From NCBI GenBank assembly GCA_022842935.1, contig JALHOP010000002.1:186001-250000 (forward strand): DNA of 64,000 bases, read 5' to 3'. A model generated the notes under the pieces. That model saw nothing but the letters and a program-made list of their open reading frames with translations. It was not told the origin of the DNA and made no database searches. Both the position numbers and the translations under genes were made by a program. Below are positions 40,734 to 50,246 of this stretch, piece by piece (position 1 is the stretch's first letter; every line of letters begins with the position of its first letter). This DNA is from Myxococcota bacterium. GTDB lineage: Bacteria; Myxococcota; XYA12-FULL-58-9; JALHOP01.

Positions 40734-41768
40734 TCAGAGTGGCTTGAGCAGCAAACGCGTCGTGCAGCTGACCTTCATCATGCCAGCGGCGTTCATGTCG
40801 TTCGTCACGCTACCCTCGATGCCTTGCAGCATCCCTTTCTTGACATCGAAGGTCGCAACGAAGGCGCCGTCGGTCTTCACGGTCGTGCTGGGCCCACCGC
40901 CGCCGCCGGGCATGCTCGGCATACCCTCCATGGCCGGCATACCAGGCATCCCAGTCATCCCCGGCATGCCGGTGGTATCGACCGGCTTCGAAGTGTCGAC
41001 CTCGGTGGATACGGTGACGCGGAGCTTCGCGCGATCCGCGGTCGCTTCCTCGACCAGTGTGTCGATCTTGTTCCCACCGACGGCGACCGACGCGCGCTGG
41101 CCCGTCTGCGCATCGCCTTCGGGCAACCGGAGCAGCTCGAGGAACGCGACCGGAAGCAGGTCGACGCGCTGGGCGTCTTGCTCGACCGTGACGGTCTTCT
41201 TGGCCTTCGCGATCTTCTGAACATTGTAACTGGACTTGAGAGCGCCGGTCTTCGGGTCGAACTCGGCTTTGAGGGTCACCTTCTCGTCGCCGATTTGACC
41301 GGACGCTTCGCCGCCCAATGGGGTTGCTTTAGCGGATACAAGCATCGTGTTTCCGTCGTCCTCGTCGATAACGACCTGGACGACTTCCTTGAAGGCGAAG
41401 TTTCCTTTGGCGTCGATCTCGACAGGGGTGACGAGCGCCGCCTTCGGCAAGGCCTCGATACCAGCGACCTTCTGTCCGCTGCTGGTGGTGACATCGAACG
41501 ACTCGATGATGAGCTTGCCCGACGCTTCGCCCGACGGCTTGACCTTGTCGACCACGAACGCGAAGCGCGACTTGGTGACGTAGCTATCCTTGTTGGTGAT
41601 TCCCATGCCTTCGAAGGCGACGTCGTCATTGCTCATGGCCTCGAAGCGATAGGTGACGCCCTTCTTCCACTGGTAGCGAAGCTCGACCGCGGCGGCCGGT
41701 CTACACCAGGCGACGATGATGACAGCGGTGAAGGTCATGCACAGACGCGCGCAGATGGACGCTGACAT
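40734..41768 (-). CDS. Exported protein with Gly-Met-Pro repeat, unknown function
   Basis: About 344 residues from ATG 41768. Signal peptide: MTFTAVIIVAWC then PAAAVE as a likely signal peptidase I site. The mature part is beta-rich with Lys/Thr strands (TYRFEAMSNDDVAFEGMG, KLIIESFDVTTSSGQKVAG), similar in feel to DUF6263-like periplasmic proteins. Near residues 275-300 lies a low-complexity stretch (TGMPGMTGMPGMPAMEG) followed by five Gly. Probably periplasmic or on the surface. The 195-base gap to the next plus-strand gene holds both promoters, and nothing else stands out in it. Confidence 0.75.
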   Translation of the reverse strand: MSASICARLCMTFTAVIIVAWCRPAAAVELRYQWKKGVTYRFEAMSNDDVAFEGMGITNKDSYVTKSRFAFVVDKVKPSGEASGKLIIESFDVTTSSGQKVAGIEALPKAALVTPVEIDAKGNFAFKEVVQVVIDEDDGNTMLVSAKATPLGGEASGQIGDEKVTLKAEFDPKTGALKSSYNVQKIAKAKKTVTVEQDAQRVDLLPVAFLELLRLPEGDAQTGQRASVAVGGNKIDTLVEEATADRAKLRVTVSTEVDTSKPVDTTGMPGMTGMPGMPAMEGMPSMPGGGGGPSTTVKTDGAFVATFDVKKGMLQGIEGSVTNDMNAAGMMKVSCTTRLLLKPL

Positions 41769-41963
41769 GGGCGACTCCTTCGAAGGGGCGCAAGGGCTTT
41801 TGCGGCTCGGCAACGTTCGCGTGAGTGCGACGGCGACTCAAGCACTTTCTGCGCGCTGGGGGCGCCGACGAGGTCGTCGCGGTGGGCACGGCGTGGGGCA
41901 TTTTGCAGCCCTTCCCAAATCGCCGCTCGTTACTAGGCTAGGGCAAAGGATAACGGAGCCACG

Positions 41964-42653
41964 ATGCAACTCGCTTCTCTCGCCGATCACGCCGCGCACC
42001 TCGTGCTCACGCTCGGCAACAGGTTGACTGCGCCGCTCGCCAAGACGAACCACTTTCAGCGCACCTTCCGCATCGAGAAGCCGCCGGCCGAGGTCTACGG
42101 CTTCTGGCGCGACTTCCACAATTTCAAGAAAGTCACGCGCTCAGCCGACAGCATCGAGGTCCACGGACCGCGCGAAGCGCGATGGTTGGTGCGCGGCCCG
42201 TTCGGTGTAACCCTTGCGTGGACCTCCGAGGTCACCGTCGACGACCAGGACCGTTGCATCGGTTGGCGGACCACAGGGCAGCCCGATGTCCCTCACGTGG
42301 GACAAGTCGTGTTTCAGAGTCTAGACGGCGGCAAAGCGACCGAGCTCGCTTTGGCGGTCGACTACAAGATGCCGCTTGGCCCCATCGGCGAGTTGATCGC
42401 TTGGGTCACCAGGGCGGGGCCTAGCACGTTCATCTCAGAAGAGATCGCGCGAGTGAAACTCGCCATTGAAGGGCATCGCCCACGCGCGACGAATGCTGCC
42501 GCGAAGAACAACACTATCGACCGAGCAAAAGGACCGACGAACCCACCGGTGGTGATCGCGCCAAAGAAGAACGGGCAGTCGTTGAAACTTCGCATCACCA
42601 GCGCACGTGGCCCAATCGTGGATGTGCGGCAGAGGTTGAGGACGCAGCACTAG
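41964..42653 (+). CDS. SRPBCC-family (polyketide cyclase/dehydrase-like) protein
   Basis: 229 residues, ATG with GGAG five bases ahead. Central START/Bet v1-like fold: FQRTFRIEKPPAEVYGFWRDFHNFKKVTRSADSIEVHGP, then VTLAWTSEVTVDDQDRCIGWRTTG and ELALAVDYKMPLGPIGELIAW. The family binds hydrophobic ligands; a substrate cannot be named. The C-terminal 60 residues are basic and low in complexity. Convergent with the first polysaccharide gene. Confidence 0.8.
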   Translation: MQLASLADHAAHLVLTLGNRLTAPLAKTNHFQRTFRIEKPPAEVYGFWRDFHNFKKVTRSADSIEVHGPREARWLVRGPFGVTLAWTSEVTVDDQDRCIGWRTTGQPDVPHVGQVVFQSLDGGKATELALAVDYKMPLGPIGELIAWVTRAGPSTFISEEIARVKLAIEGHRPRATNAAAKNNTIDRAKGPTNPPVVIAPKKNGQSLKLRITSARGPIVDVRQRLRTQH

Positions 42654-42678
42654 TGCCGGCGCAGCGCGACGGTGGCCG

Positions 42679-43791
42679 CTATAAGAGTCGCTTGAGCATG
42701 AGGAACGGCTCTCTGACCCACGCCCGTTGGTAGAGTGCTTGGCGGGCTCGCCACACGAGCGATCGACGCAGCAGGGTGAGCTCCGCCCGCAGTGATGCCT
42801 CACTCTGCGACAAGCTCGTCAAACGCGCCGATGCATCCGCCAAAGCGACAGCACAGGCCTCAGTCGTTCTTCGCAGCTCGTCGGCGAGATTTTCCTTGCC
42901 CGCGTTGAGTTCCCGCAATGCATCATGAAGTTCTCCGATGCGCGTTGCCTGTTGCTGCGTGATCCCGCGCAGCTCGGCAGTCTCGAGGGGAGCGGCATCG
43001 AGCTGGGCTCTGTGTTGATCGAGATGGAAGCGACAATCAGATGCCTTGTCATGCCGCTCGACCAGTAGGCGGCGGTCGACGGTGTTGCGCGCGCGCTCGT
43101 CAGTGAGCCCCAATGCCCATGCGGCGAGCTCGCGATGGCGCTCGACGGGGTCACTTGCCCGCGACGGCGTTGGAAACACAAGACAGGTGACGTGTGGCGC
43201 CATAGCAGGAAGAAACGCGGAGTGACCGATGAACTTGCGCCACATGAACAGGTCCGTCCAAACGTCCGCAGGCGCGGGGGACCATCCTTGAGAGAGCTGG
43301 CGATAGAACTTCAGCGTATGCGCAACACCCGTGAGCGGAATGAAGTTGCGTTTCTCGCTCTGCAGAATGGTCTGCCACCACGGACGTGTGATGTCGCCGT
43401 CGTAGTTGCAGACGCCACCGTCCGGGAAGACGAAGCAGGCGCGAGGTGCCATAAAGTTGGCGGTCTTCAAGGTATCGAGGGCGACCTCGACATGATCGGG
43501 GTACAAGAGGTCGTCGTCGCTGAGGTAGGTCACAACCTCCCCCGTCGCGCGCTCGAGCGCCGCGTGCCGGTGCGCCTCGCCGTGCCGCTCACCCTTTGGA
43601 AGATCGAAGAAGCGCACGCGCTCGTCTTCGTGTGCCACCTGCATGACGAGGTCACGGGTCGAGCCTGGGCATCCATCGCCGACGACGATGACCTCGATGT
43701 CACGCACGGTCTGGCGCAACGCGCTTTGCAGCGACAACGCGAGCGTCGGTCGCTCGGCATGCGTCGGCACCAAAATGGTCGCGCGCGTCAT
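42679..43791 (-). CDS. Family 2 glycosyltransferase with coiled-coil tail
   Basis: 370 residues. GT-A fold: ATILVPTHAERPTLALSLQSALRQT, VIVVGDGCPG and the DxD-type TYLSDDDLLYPDH. After the catalytic part comes a long helix (about residues 265-345, rich in Glu, Leu and Arg) predicted as a coiled coil. A basic end follows (WRARQALYQRAWVREPFLMLKRLL) that may touch the membrane. Its ATG overlaps the stop of the Gfo/Idh oxidoreductase by one base. It belongs to the minus-strand operon RmlC-like, oxidoreductase, glycosyltransferase. Confidence 0.85.
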   Translation of the reverse strand: MTRATILVPTHAERPTLALSLQSALRQTVRDIEVIVVGDGCPGSTRDLVMQVAHEDERVRFFDLPKGERHGEAHRHAALERATGEVVTYLSDDDLLYPDHVEVALDTLKTANFMAPRACFVFPDGGVCNYDGDITRPWWQTILQSEKRNFIPLTGVAHTLKFYRQLSQGWSPAPADVWTDLFMWRKFIGHSAFLPAMAPHVTCLVFPTPSRASDPVERHRELAAWALGLTDERARNTVDRRLLVERHDKASDCRFHLDQHRAQLDAAPLETAELRGITQQQATRIGELHDALRELNAGKENLADELRRTTEACAVALADASARLTSLSQSEASLRAELTLLRRSLVWRARQALYQRAWVREPFLMLKRLL

Positions 43792-44717
43792 CAGGGCACC
43801 GCAAGAGCGTGCGGTGAGACACCCGCGTGCTCGTGAATCTCTTCGATGCGCCGCACAACAAGCGCTGCATCGGCGAGTGAGCTCTTGGGAGCCGGACCGC
43901 TGCCGCGAACGAAATCGACGAAAGCCGACAACTCAGCGCGTAGGGGCATGGTCGTATCGATCGGCAAGAGCACCTTCTCGCCCACGGCGCCGCGCGTATG
44001 TCTTCGCACGACAATCGCGTCAGCGTAGCTACCAGATAAGGTGGCTTCCCCCTCGGCGCACACGAGACGCACCTCGCGATAGTGCTTCCCGCGCCGTTCA
44101 CTGAACTCGATGGTGGCCCAAGGAGAGGTCCCGAGAATGACGTGGCAGCCATAGGCCCAGTCGCCCAGTACCGCGGCGGTTGCCGCTCGGACTTCGGGGA
44201 TGAAGCCAAAGACCTCGAGCGTGATGGCGAGATCGTGAGGCGCGAGATGCCATGCCGAGGTCACGGAGCTCGACGTCGAGACACCGCCCACGCGGATGAG
44301 ACTGATACCCTGGAGCGCACCGAGCCGCCCGCTCCTGGCGCAATCGGCTAGCCAGAGCACTCCGGGATGGTAGCGCCATTTGTCCATGCAATAGACGAGG
44401 CGGTCGGCGTTGGGCCCGAGAGTTCGAACATCGGCGCTCGACCAAGTCACCGGCTTCTCGACGAAGATGGGCTTACCCTGGGGGAGCAGCGACCGGATGT
44501 GCGCGGCGTGGAGGACGGTCGGCGACGCCACGACGAAGCCATCTTGTTCGCCGAGCGTGTCGATCGCGGGGCAGATCCGAACCGCCCCTTGAGCCTTAGC
44601 TCGCGCGACAGACGCGGAAGAGCGAGCGAGAGCTGTCACGTCACATCCCAAGGCTCGCAGGTCCCGCAGAATGTGCTGCCCCCAATGGCCGACGCCGACG
44701 AGTCCGATGCGCGTCAT
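43791..44717 (-). CDS. Gfo/Idh/MocA-family oxidoreductase
   Basis: About 308 residues from ATG 44717. N-terminal Rossmann motif IGLVGVGHWGQHILRDLRALG, then FVVASPTVLHAAHI, and the EKP motif with catalytic Lys in KPIFVEKPVTWSS. The C-terminal alpha/beta dimer domain follows. Enzymes of this family in such clusters oxidise or reduce nucleotide sugars; which sugar is unknown. ATGA overlap with the RmlC-like gene and one-base overlap with the glycosyltransferase show an operon. Confidence 0.85.
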   Translation of the reverse strand: MTRIGLVGVGHWGQHILRDLRALGCDVTALARSSASVARAKAQGAVRICPAIDTLGEQDGFVVASPTVLHAAHIRSLLPQGKPIFVEKPVTWSSADVRTLGPNADRLVYCMDKWRYHPGVLWLADCARSGRLGALQGISLIRVGGVSTSSSVTSAWHLAPHDLAITLEVFGFIPEVRAATAAVLGDWAYGCHVILGTSPWATIEFSERRGKHYREVRLVCAEGEATLSGSYADAIVVRRHTRGAVGEKVLLPIDTTMPLRAELSAFVDFVRGSGPAPKSSLADAALVVRRIEEIHEHAGVSPHALAVP

Positions 44718-45280
44718 GACTCTGGCTGCGCCTTCAGGCGTTGGTCGACGACCTGTTGCATTACGGCAAAGCTCCCGGCAAGCGCGTCGCGCTCCGACAG
44801 CTTCGGCGCGTGGGTTGGCCACGTGAGCCCGAGCTCTGGGTCGTCCCAGCGACAGCCCAGCTCGTCGTCCATGTTCCAATAATGCGAGACGCTATACAGA
44901 TGCGTCGCCTCGTTCGGAAAGTAGAAGCCGTGGGCGACACCCGGCGGAATGCATACCGCACGCATGTGCTCAGCATGAAGCTCGAGTCTCTCGGAGGCGC
45001 CGAAGCTTGGCGCGTCGCGACGCATATCGCGAAGCTGCAATAGCATGCTGCCCTGAACGACCATCAGGTAGTCGGCGTGGCGGACATGCACGTGAAATCC
45101 GCGCAGCACGTCACGTCGAGAACGCACCAGATTCCACTGAACGGGCCTTGGCCCCGCGCCCCACGCGTCGCGAAACACCTCGGTGAAGACCCCTCGGTGA
45201 TCCTCGTGACTCACGTGCTCTACCAGAACCACGCCCGCGATCGCGGTCAAGCTACGATGCACCGAATCCGACGAGGCCAT
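44714..45280 (-). CDS. RmlC-like cupin, sugar 3,5-epimerase homologue
   Basis: About 188 residues from ATG 45280 (ASSDSVHRSL). It shows RmlC features: HRGVFTEVFRDAW, LVRSRRDVLRGFHVHVRHADYLMVVQGSMLLQLRD with the catalytic-type His in RGFHVH, and IPPGVAHGFYF. It is divergent from the true RfbC at 56.6 kb (RGLHLQ, YKCTNYYSP). Tyr in YSVSHYWNMDDE may play the acid role. It probably epimerises another nucleotide sugar, or works with the adjacent oxidoreductase. First gene of the three-gene operon. Confidence 0.8.
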   Translation of the reverse strand: MASSDSVHRSLTAIAGVVLVEHVSHEDHRGVFTEVFRDAWGAGPRPVQWNLVRSRRDVLRGFHVHVRHADYLMVVQGSMLLQLRDMRRDAPSFGASERLELHAEHMRAVCIPPGVAHGFYFPNEATHLYSVSHYWNMDDELGCRWDDPELGLTWPTHAPKLSERDALAGSFAVMQQVVDQRLKAQPES

Positions 45281-45337
45281 CAGGGCTGCCGATATGCCCA
45301 TTCCGCAAACCACCGCGCAATCGACGACACGGTCCGA

Positions 45338-47521
45338 CTAGAACTGCAGCTCCACCGGAGCATCTGACTTCGGAGGGTCCTTCTTCTGCTCTTTCTTGGG
45401 CTCGACTTTGGCGGGCTCGGGAGCCTTCATCGGCGTCGACGCGCCAGGCAACTCGATCTCGAAACCTGGGTCGCTGTCCGCCGGTGGCGGTGCGGGCTTC
45501 GGTTGGTCGTCGGTCACGTCTTTGCCGATGGGCTTGAGCTCGGTGATGATGAAGTCGACGCGCCGGTTGATCTCGCGACCCTTGGCGTTCGCGTTCGAGG
45601 CGATCGGCTTGTCGGGACCGTAGCCTTCCGAGGTCAAGCGGCTCGAATCGACTCCCTTGCCAACGAGGTAAGCGCGCACGCTCGCCGCACGCTGCGCCGA
45701 AAGCGCAACGTTACCCTTGCGACTACCGGTGTTGTCGGTGTGGCCCTCGACGCGGACCTTCTTGATGTTCTTGTAGTTGCGCATGACTGCCGCAACTTGA
45801 TCGAGGAGCAAAAAGGACTTCTTCGAGATCTTCGCGCTTCCAGTCGCGAACTGGATGCTCTCCTTGATCTCGATCTTCTCGTCGGTGACGTTGACGAGCG
45901 AACGCGCGAGCTTCTCCGGGCAGCCATCTTCGTCCTGGATGGCGTTGTAGATCTCGGCCTCGTTCGGGCACTTGTCCTGATCGTCCGGAATACCGTCGCG
46001 GTCGTTGTCCTCAGGGCAACCGTCGTCATCGGCGACGCCGTCTTTGTCCTCGGCGTTGTTCGGGCAAAGGTCGTTCAAGTCGGCGAGACCATCTCCGTCA
46101 TTGTCCGCCTCGGGGCAGCCGTCGAAGTCGAGGTAGCCGTCTTTGTCTTCGGCCTCCATCGGGCACTTGTCTTCGATGTCGAGGATGCCGTCGTTGTCGT
46201 TGTCGAGATCCGGGCAGCCGTCGTCATCGGCGACGCCGTCTTTGTCTTCAGGATCGGTCGGGCACTTGTCGGCGGCGTCGAGCAGACCGTCGTTGTCGTT
46301 GTCGGGCTCCGGGCAGCCGTCTTCGTCGCGGAAGCCGTCTTTGTCTTCGGCATCGTTCGGGCACTGATCGTCTTCGTCGAGGACCGTATCCTTGTCGTTG
46401 TCGACCTCGGGGCAGCCGTCGCTGTCTTCGAAACCGTCTTTGTCCTCGGGCTTGTCATCGCAGTCGTCGACGTTGTCGGGCACGCCGTCTTTGTCGTTGT
46501 CGACGAGACCGAACTGGCCCGTGTAAAACATGAGCGTCGCATAGAGACGCGGCGAGGGGGCGCCGTAGCCGCGCACCAAACCGCCGCCGCCACCGAACGC
46601 GAACAACAGGCGATCGAGGATGTTGATACGCAACCCAAGGTCGCCTTCCGCAGTGGTGCGGGACTTCTCGAAGTCGCGCGCGACGCCCGTCGCGCTTCCG
46701 TAGAAGGGATCTTCGACAGGGGTGTGGGCGAAGACCTCGCCAACGAGCTCGATGGGCGTCTGGCGGCCGAACGCCGCTCCGAGGTTCAACGCCAACGCGG
46801 CTTTGGCAAACCACTCATCGTCGACGCGGAGCGTCGAGAAGACGGTCTCGTCGCGGAAACGACGCCCGATATTGATGCCGCCGCGCACCAAACGTCCCTT
46901 GCCGCTGATGGCGATAGCGGGCGCGTAGACCGGTCCGTTTTCGCGGGCAAAGTCCGCGTCGCCCGTGGGCAGCGTAATGTTCGCGAAGAGCGCCACCTGG
47001 AAGCGTCCGCCAGCGAGGTTGACCACACGAAGCTTGGGGAGCAGCCGGATGTCGCCGAGGGTGAACTTCTCGATGTCGCTGGCGTTCGCGGGAAACGCGT
47101 CGTTGCTGATGCCCGCACCGCTGATCGCGTCCGCCTCGAAGCCCCCCTGATAGGTAAAGGGCAGCACCACGCCGATATCGGCGCCAAGCATGCCCCAGTT
47201 GAACAAGCCGAAGGCGGCCATGAGGTTCGCGTCGAGGCGGGTATTGATGACGGCGCCCACGTCTTCGCGCGTGTCGTCGCTGCGGATGATACGGATCGCC
47301 AAAGGCTTGCGGGCGTAGTTGACGTTCAAGCCGACGGACAACCCAAGCGGGCTGTTCACGTCACCCGACTCGGCCGTGATGAAGCTGGTCGCGCCGGGGC
47401 TCGGCTGGAAGATGTTCACGTCGATGGTGGGCTCGGTTGAATCTTGAGCCAGTGCCGTGGACGTGGCCGCCAAGGCGCAAAGGAACGCAAGGCAAGCCGG
47501 AGATGCGCGCAGGGTCCGCAT
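45338..47521 (-). CDS. OmpA-family outer-membrane protein with thrombospondin type 3 repeats
   Basis: 727 residues. Signal peptide (LAFLCALAATSTALAQ) and then a barrel of about 300 residues. About seven calcium-binding thrombospondin type 3 repeats (residues 340-535, for example DNDNDGLLDAADKCPTDPED) follow. The OmpA peptidoglycan-binding domain (about 560-670) has IQFATGSAKI, VRVEGHTDNTGSRKGN and the NRRVDF end. A Pro/Lys-rich tail follows (APEPAKVEPKKEQKKDPPKS). Holds the outer membrane to the wall; the Asp-rich repeats bind calcium. Common in myxobacteria and other delta-like groups. Confidence 0.93.
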   Translation of the reverse strand: MRTLRASPACLAFLCALAATSTALAQDSTEPTIDVNIFQPSPGATSFITAESGDVNSPLGLSVGLNVNYARKPLAIRIIRSDDTREDVGAVINTRLDANLMAAFGLFNWGMLGADIGVVLPFTYQGGFEADAISGAGISNDAFPANASDIEKFTLGDIRLLPKLRVVNLAGGRFQVALFANITLPTGDADFARENGPVYAPAIAISGKGRLVRGGINIGRRFRDETVFSTLRVDDEWFAKAALALNLGAAFGRQTPIELVGEVFAHTPVEDPFYGSATGVARDFEKSRTTAEGDLGLRINILDRLLFAFGGGGGLVRGYGAPSPRLYATLMFYTGQFGLVDNDKDGVPDNVDDCDDKPEDKDGFEDSDGCPEVDNDKDTVLDEDDQCPNDAEDKDGFRDEDGCPEPDNDNDGLLDAADKCPTDPEDKDGVADDDGCPDLDNDNDGILDIEDKCPMEAEDKDGYLDFDGCPEADNDGDGLADLNDLCPNNAEDKDGVADDDGCPEDNDRDGIPDDQDKCPNEAEIYNAIQDEDGCPEKLARSLVNVTDEKIEIKESIQFATGSAKISKKSFLLLDQVAAVMRNYKNIKKVRVEGHTDNTGSRKGNVALSAQRAASVRAYLVGKGVDSSRLTSEGYGPDKPIASNANAKGREINRRVDFIITELKPIGKDVTDDQPKPAPPPADSDPGFEIELPGASTPMKAPEPAKVEPKKEQKKDPPKSDAPVELQF
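45920..46500. repeat. Calcium-binding thrombospondin type 3 repeat block
   Basis: Coding repeat of about 24-36 residues (D-x-D-x-D-G-x-x-D, CP, EDKDG, DGCP) within the OmpA-like gene. The antisense strand is free of stops over most of it, which gives a long false ORF. Confidence 0.85.
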
Positions 47522-47599
47522 TGTGGGAGCGAGGGTAGTCGAAGTCGGGGTTGGGGGCCAGAAAGTCGTTCGGAAGCGACAGGTTCCGCGCTTATGGGG

Positions 47600-49186
47600 C
47601 TAGCGTCTTTGGCCGACCCCGCGAGCAAACCGAATCAGCGGCACGACGAGTGGAACCCGTCGCAAGGCGTTCCCAGCTCGTATAGGTAAGCTGTTCTCGA
47701 GGTGCGAAACAGCGGCTTGGGCGGACGCCAACGCTGCCGCCGTCTCCCGGAGCCGCTCCTGATCCAGCGCCCTTGATGCCTCCAGGGCTCTGATCTGCAC
47801 TTCGCGCGCGCTCAACTCGACTTCTAGCTGGTCACGCGCGCTTCGCAGCGCGTCCCGCTCGATTCGCAACGCTTCCCGCTCTTGTTCAAGGACACGAAGT
47901 TGAGCTTCGATGGCGGCGACCGCCGACCGAGTTGCAGTCAATAAGCCGACCGTTTCCTCGAGTCGTTGCTCGCCTTCGTGCTTGGCACGACGGCTGCGCA
48001 TTGTGAGTAGCCGGCAGGCGTCTCGATTGGCAGCGAACCAATCCGCCAGAGGCTGACCCGCACGGTGCCAGCTGAGGAAGCGGGCCACGCGCGCTGCGAA
48101 AGCATCGGGGTCTTCGATCTCGTCTTCCCACGCAAAGTACTGGAAGAAGAGGAAGTGCAGCAGCCTGCGGGAGAGCGTTCGTTCGCTGGGGGTGAATGGC
48201 TCAGATGGCCCCGAAGACTCGCTGGTGACCGAACGCGTGCAGCCGTCGAGGTCGTATGGCGACGCACCAAACGCGTAGACGGGTTTCTCCGCAGCCAAGC
48301 CTTCGATACCCACCGAAGAGTTGATGGTGCAGATCACATCGGACAGGTCGATGATGTCTTGTGCTCGGCACGGCGGCGCGAGGCACGACAGAAATCTGCC
48401 CAGGCCCACGGGATGCGGATCGCCCGGGTGTGCCTTGATCACGTACTGGAAGCTCGAGGATGGAAAGCGCCGCGCCACACTCTCCATAAGGGCAGCCGTG
48501 TCTTTGACGCGGGACCACAACAAGACATTGGAGTCACGTTGCATTTGCAAGAACACGCCGACAGTGGGCTTCCCGGTTTCCAACGCGCACCTGCGCTTGA
48601 TGCCATCGAGCACCACCTCGTCACGCCGGCCTCTGACGAACTCGTTCACGAACGCGTCGAGTTGCCTTTCCTCGAGGTCGGACAGAACCTTTGAGCGGAT
48701 GTCGCTCCACATCGCAGGAAGGCTCGATACGCCGTTTACGCCACGCGGATCGGAAAAGTAGAGATTTCCCCAAGGCAGGCGTACGGGGCCAAGCTCGACG
48801 TGGAGGAGCGCAACGCCGCGAGCCGCAGCCCTTTTCGCGAGAGGACCATTGACGGTCCACGTCACCACGATGTCGGGCGACGTTTCGTCGAGCAACCGAT
48901 CCACGAAGGGCGACCACAACGGGTGCTCTGGATGGGACATGAGAGCCACCCACTCGGCGTCCTCCCCGCTTTGCTCCGCTGGTGGCACACCAAGATCGCC
49001 CGGAGCGAGGACGCGCCACGCTGGCGCCGGGTTCGCAGCCTTGAGGGCATCGGACACTGCGAAGGCGCAGGTGATGCCGCGCGACCTCAAGCCTGGGGCA
49101 AGCCTCGACCATTTGTCCCATATCCACTGGAAATCCAGCGGTCTGTCCCGGACGGGAAACGGTTCGATGTAGAACAGCAACCTCAC
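47600..49186 (-). CDS. Capsule/KpsC-S-like glycosyltransferase with coiled-coil tail
   Basis: 528 residues. The N-terminal 400 residues look like a GT-B type enzyme: DIVVTWTVNGPLAKRAAARG, LHVELGPVRLPWGNLYFSDPRGVNG, then FQYVIKAHPGDPHPVG and VICTINSSVGIEGLAAEKPVYAFGASPYD. The HPGDP and SSVGIEGL motifs are those of Kdo transferase-like KpsC/KpsS proteins. Residues 410-500 are a continuous coiled coil (EAQLRVLEQEREALRIERD), ending with a short hydrophobic/basic segment (LVVPLIRFARG). It is divergent from the epimerase at 49.3 kb, with 139 bases between. Confidence 0.75.
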   Translation of the reverse strand: MRLLFYIEPFPVRDRPLDFQWIWDKWSRLAPGLRSRGITCAFAVSDALKAANPAPAWRVLAPGDLGVPPAEQSGEDAEWVALMSHPEHPLWSPFVDRLLDETSPDIVVTWTVNGPLAKRAAARGVALLHVELGPVRLPWGNLYFSDPRGVNGVSSLPAMWSDIRSKVLSDLEERQLDAFVNEFVRGRRDEVVLDGIKRRCALETGKPTVGVFLQMQRDSNVLLWSRVKDTAALMESVARRFPSSSFQYVIKAHPGDPHPVGLGRFLSCLAPPCRAQDIIDLSDVICTINSSVGIEGLAAEKPVYAFGASPYDLDGCTRSVTSESSGPSEPFTPSERTLSRRLLHFLFFQYFAWEDEIEDPDAFAARVARFLSWHRAGQPLADWFAANRDACRLLTMRSRRAKHEGEQRLEETVGLLTATRSAVAAIEAQLRVLEQEREALRIERDALRSARDQLEVELSAREVQIRALEASRALDQERLRETAAALASAQAAVSHLENSLPIRAGNALRRVPLVVPLIRFARGVGQRR

Positions 49187-49325
49187 GACTTCTCCTCAAC
49201 CTCGGCTTGGACGGCCAACGCCCGACCTGTCAAGAAACGCGACGTTTTCGTGAGGCACGGCAGGCGTTTTCGGGCTTTCATCCCCCCTGGCTCTCGGCTA
49301 GACGGGGCTCGGATCGGACAAATTC

Positions 49326-50246
49326 ATGCGCATTGTCGTCACCGGCGGAGCCGGGTTCATAGGATCCCACGTCGCTCGGGCGTTTGCGTCGGCTAAGCAC
49401 GAGGTGCTCGTCATCGACGATCTCTCACGCGGCAAACGCGAGAACCTGACGAACGACCTGGAGCTCGCGCAGCTGAGCATCACCTCTCCAGAGGTGGAGC
49501 AGGTGATCAGCGAGTTCCGACCAGAAGCTGTGTTTCATCATGCCGCCCAGATCGACGTCCGCCAGAGTGTTGCCGACCCAGCGCTCGATGCCATGGTGAA
49601 CGTCGAAGGCACGGTTCGCGTTGCGTCGGCCGCCGCACGCGCCGACTGCAAGGTGTTCGTCTTGGCATCGACCGGCGGAGCCATCTACGGCGAACAAGAA
49701 AACTACCCCGCCGATGAGACCCACGCGACGCGCTCGAAGTCGCCCTACGGAGTCAGCAAGCTTTGCGGCGAGCTCTATCTTGGCTACTTTCAGCGCAGCT
49801 TTGGCATGCGGTGTGTGGCGCTGCGCTACGCCAACGTCTACGGTCCACGACAGGACCCGCACGGTGAGGCAGGTGTCGTCGCCATCTTTGCTCAGAAAAT
49901 GCTGCGCGGCGAGTCGCCGGTCATTCACGGCGACGGCGAGCAAACGCGCGACTACGTGTTCATCGACGATGTCGTGCAAGCCAATGTCCTGGCGCTGACG
50001 AATCACCACGCGCGTGGCTCATACAACATTGGGACGGGTATCGAGACGAGCGTGACGAGCCTGGCTCAACACATCGCCAGGGCGACGGGCTACAAGGGCG
50101 AGATCGCCCACGGGCCTGCGAAGCAGGGAGAGCAGCAGCGGAGCAACCTAGACGCGGGCCGTGCGAAGCGCGAGCTAGGCTGGACCGCGAAAGCGTCCCT
50201 GGAGCATGGCCTCGCGACGACCGTCGCGTGGTTTCGTTCGGCCTAG
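49326..50246 (+). CDS. NAD-dependent sugar epimerase/dehydratase (GalE-like)
   Basis: 306 residues of the extended SDR family. Nucleotide motif [17 protein letters not shown], catalytic STGGAIYGE and YGVSKLCGELY (YxxxK), and RYANVYGPRQDPHGEAGVVAIF. Closest in appearance to UDP-glucose 4-epimerases of the short type. It probably supplies a hexose or hexuronic precursor for the polysaccharide. Single gene on the plus strand, convergent with the WecE-type gene. The exact substrate is not visible. Confidence 0.85.
   Translation: MRIVVTGGAGFIGSHVARAFASAKHEVLVIDDLSRGKRENLTNDLELAQLSITSPEVEQVISEFRPEAVFHHAAQIDVRQSVADPALDAMVNVEGTVRVASAAARADCKVFVLASTGGAIYGEQENYPADETHATRSKSPYGVSKLCGELYLGYFQRSFGMRCVALRYANVYGPRQDPHGEAGVVAIFAQKMLRGESPVIHGDGEQTRDYVFIDDVVQANVLALTNHHARGSYNIGTGIETSVTSLAQHIARATGYKGEIAHGPAKQGEQQRSNLDAGRAKRELGWTAKASLEHGLATTVAWFRSA

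Noticed and set aside
45503-47440. 645-residue plus-strand ORF
   Set aside because: It is antisense to the OmpA-like gene. The Asp-rich calcium repeats read backwards give a Val/Leu/Arg-rich frame without stops.
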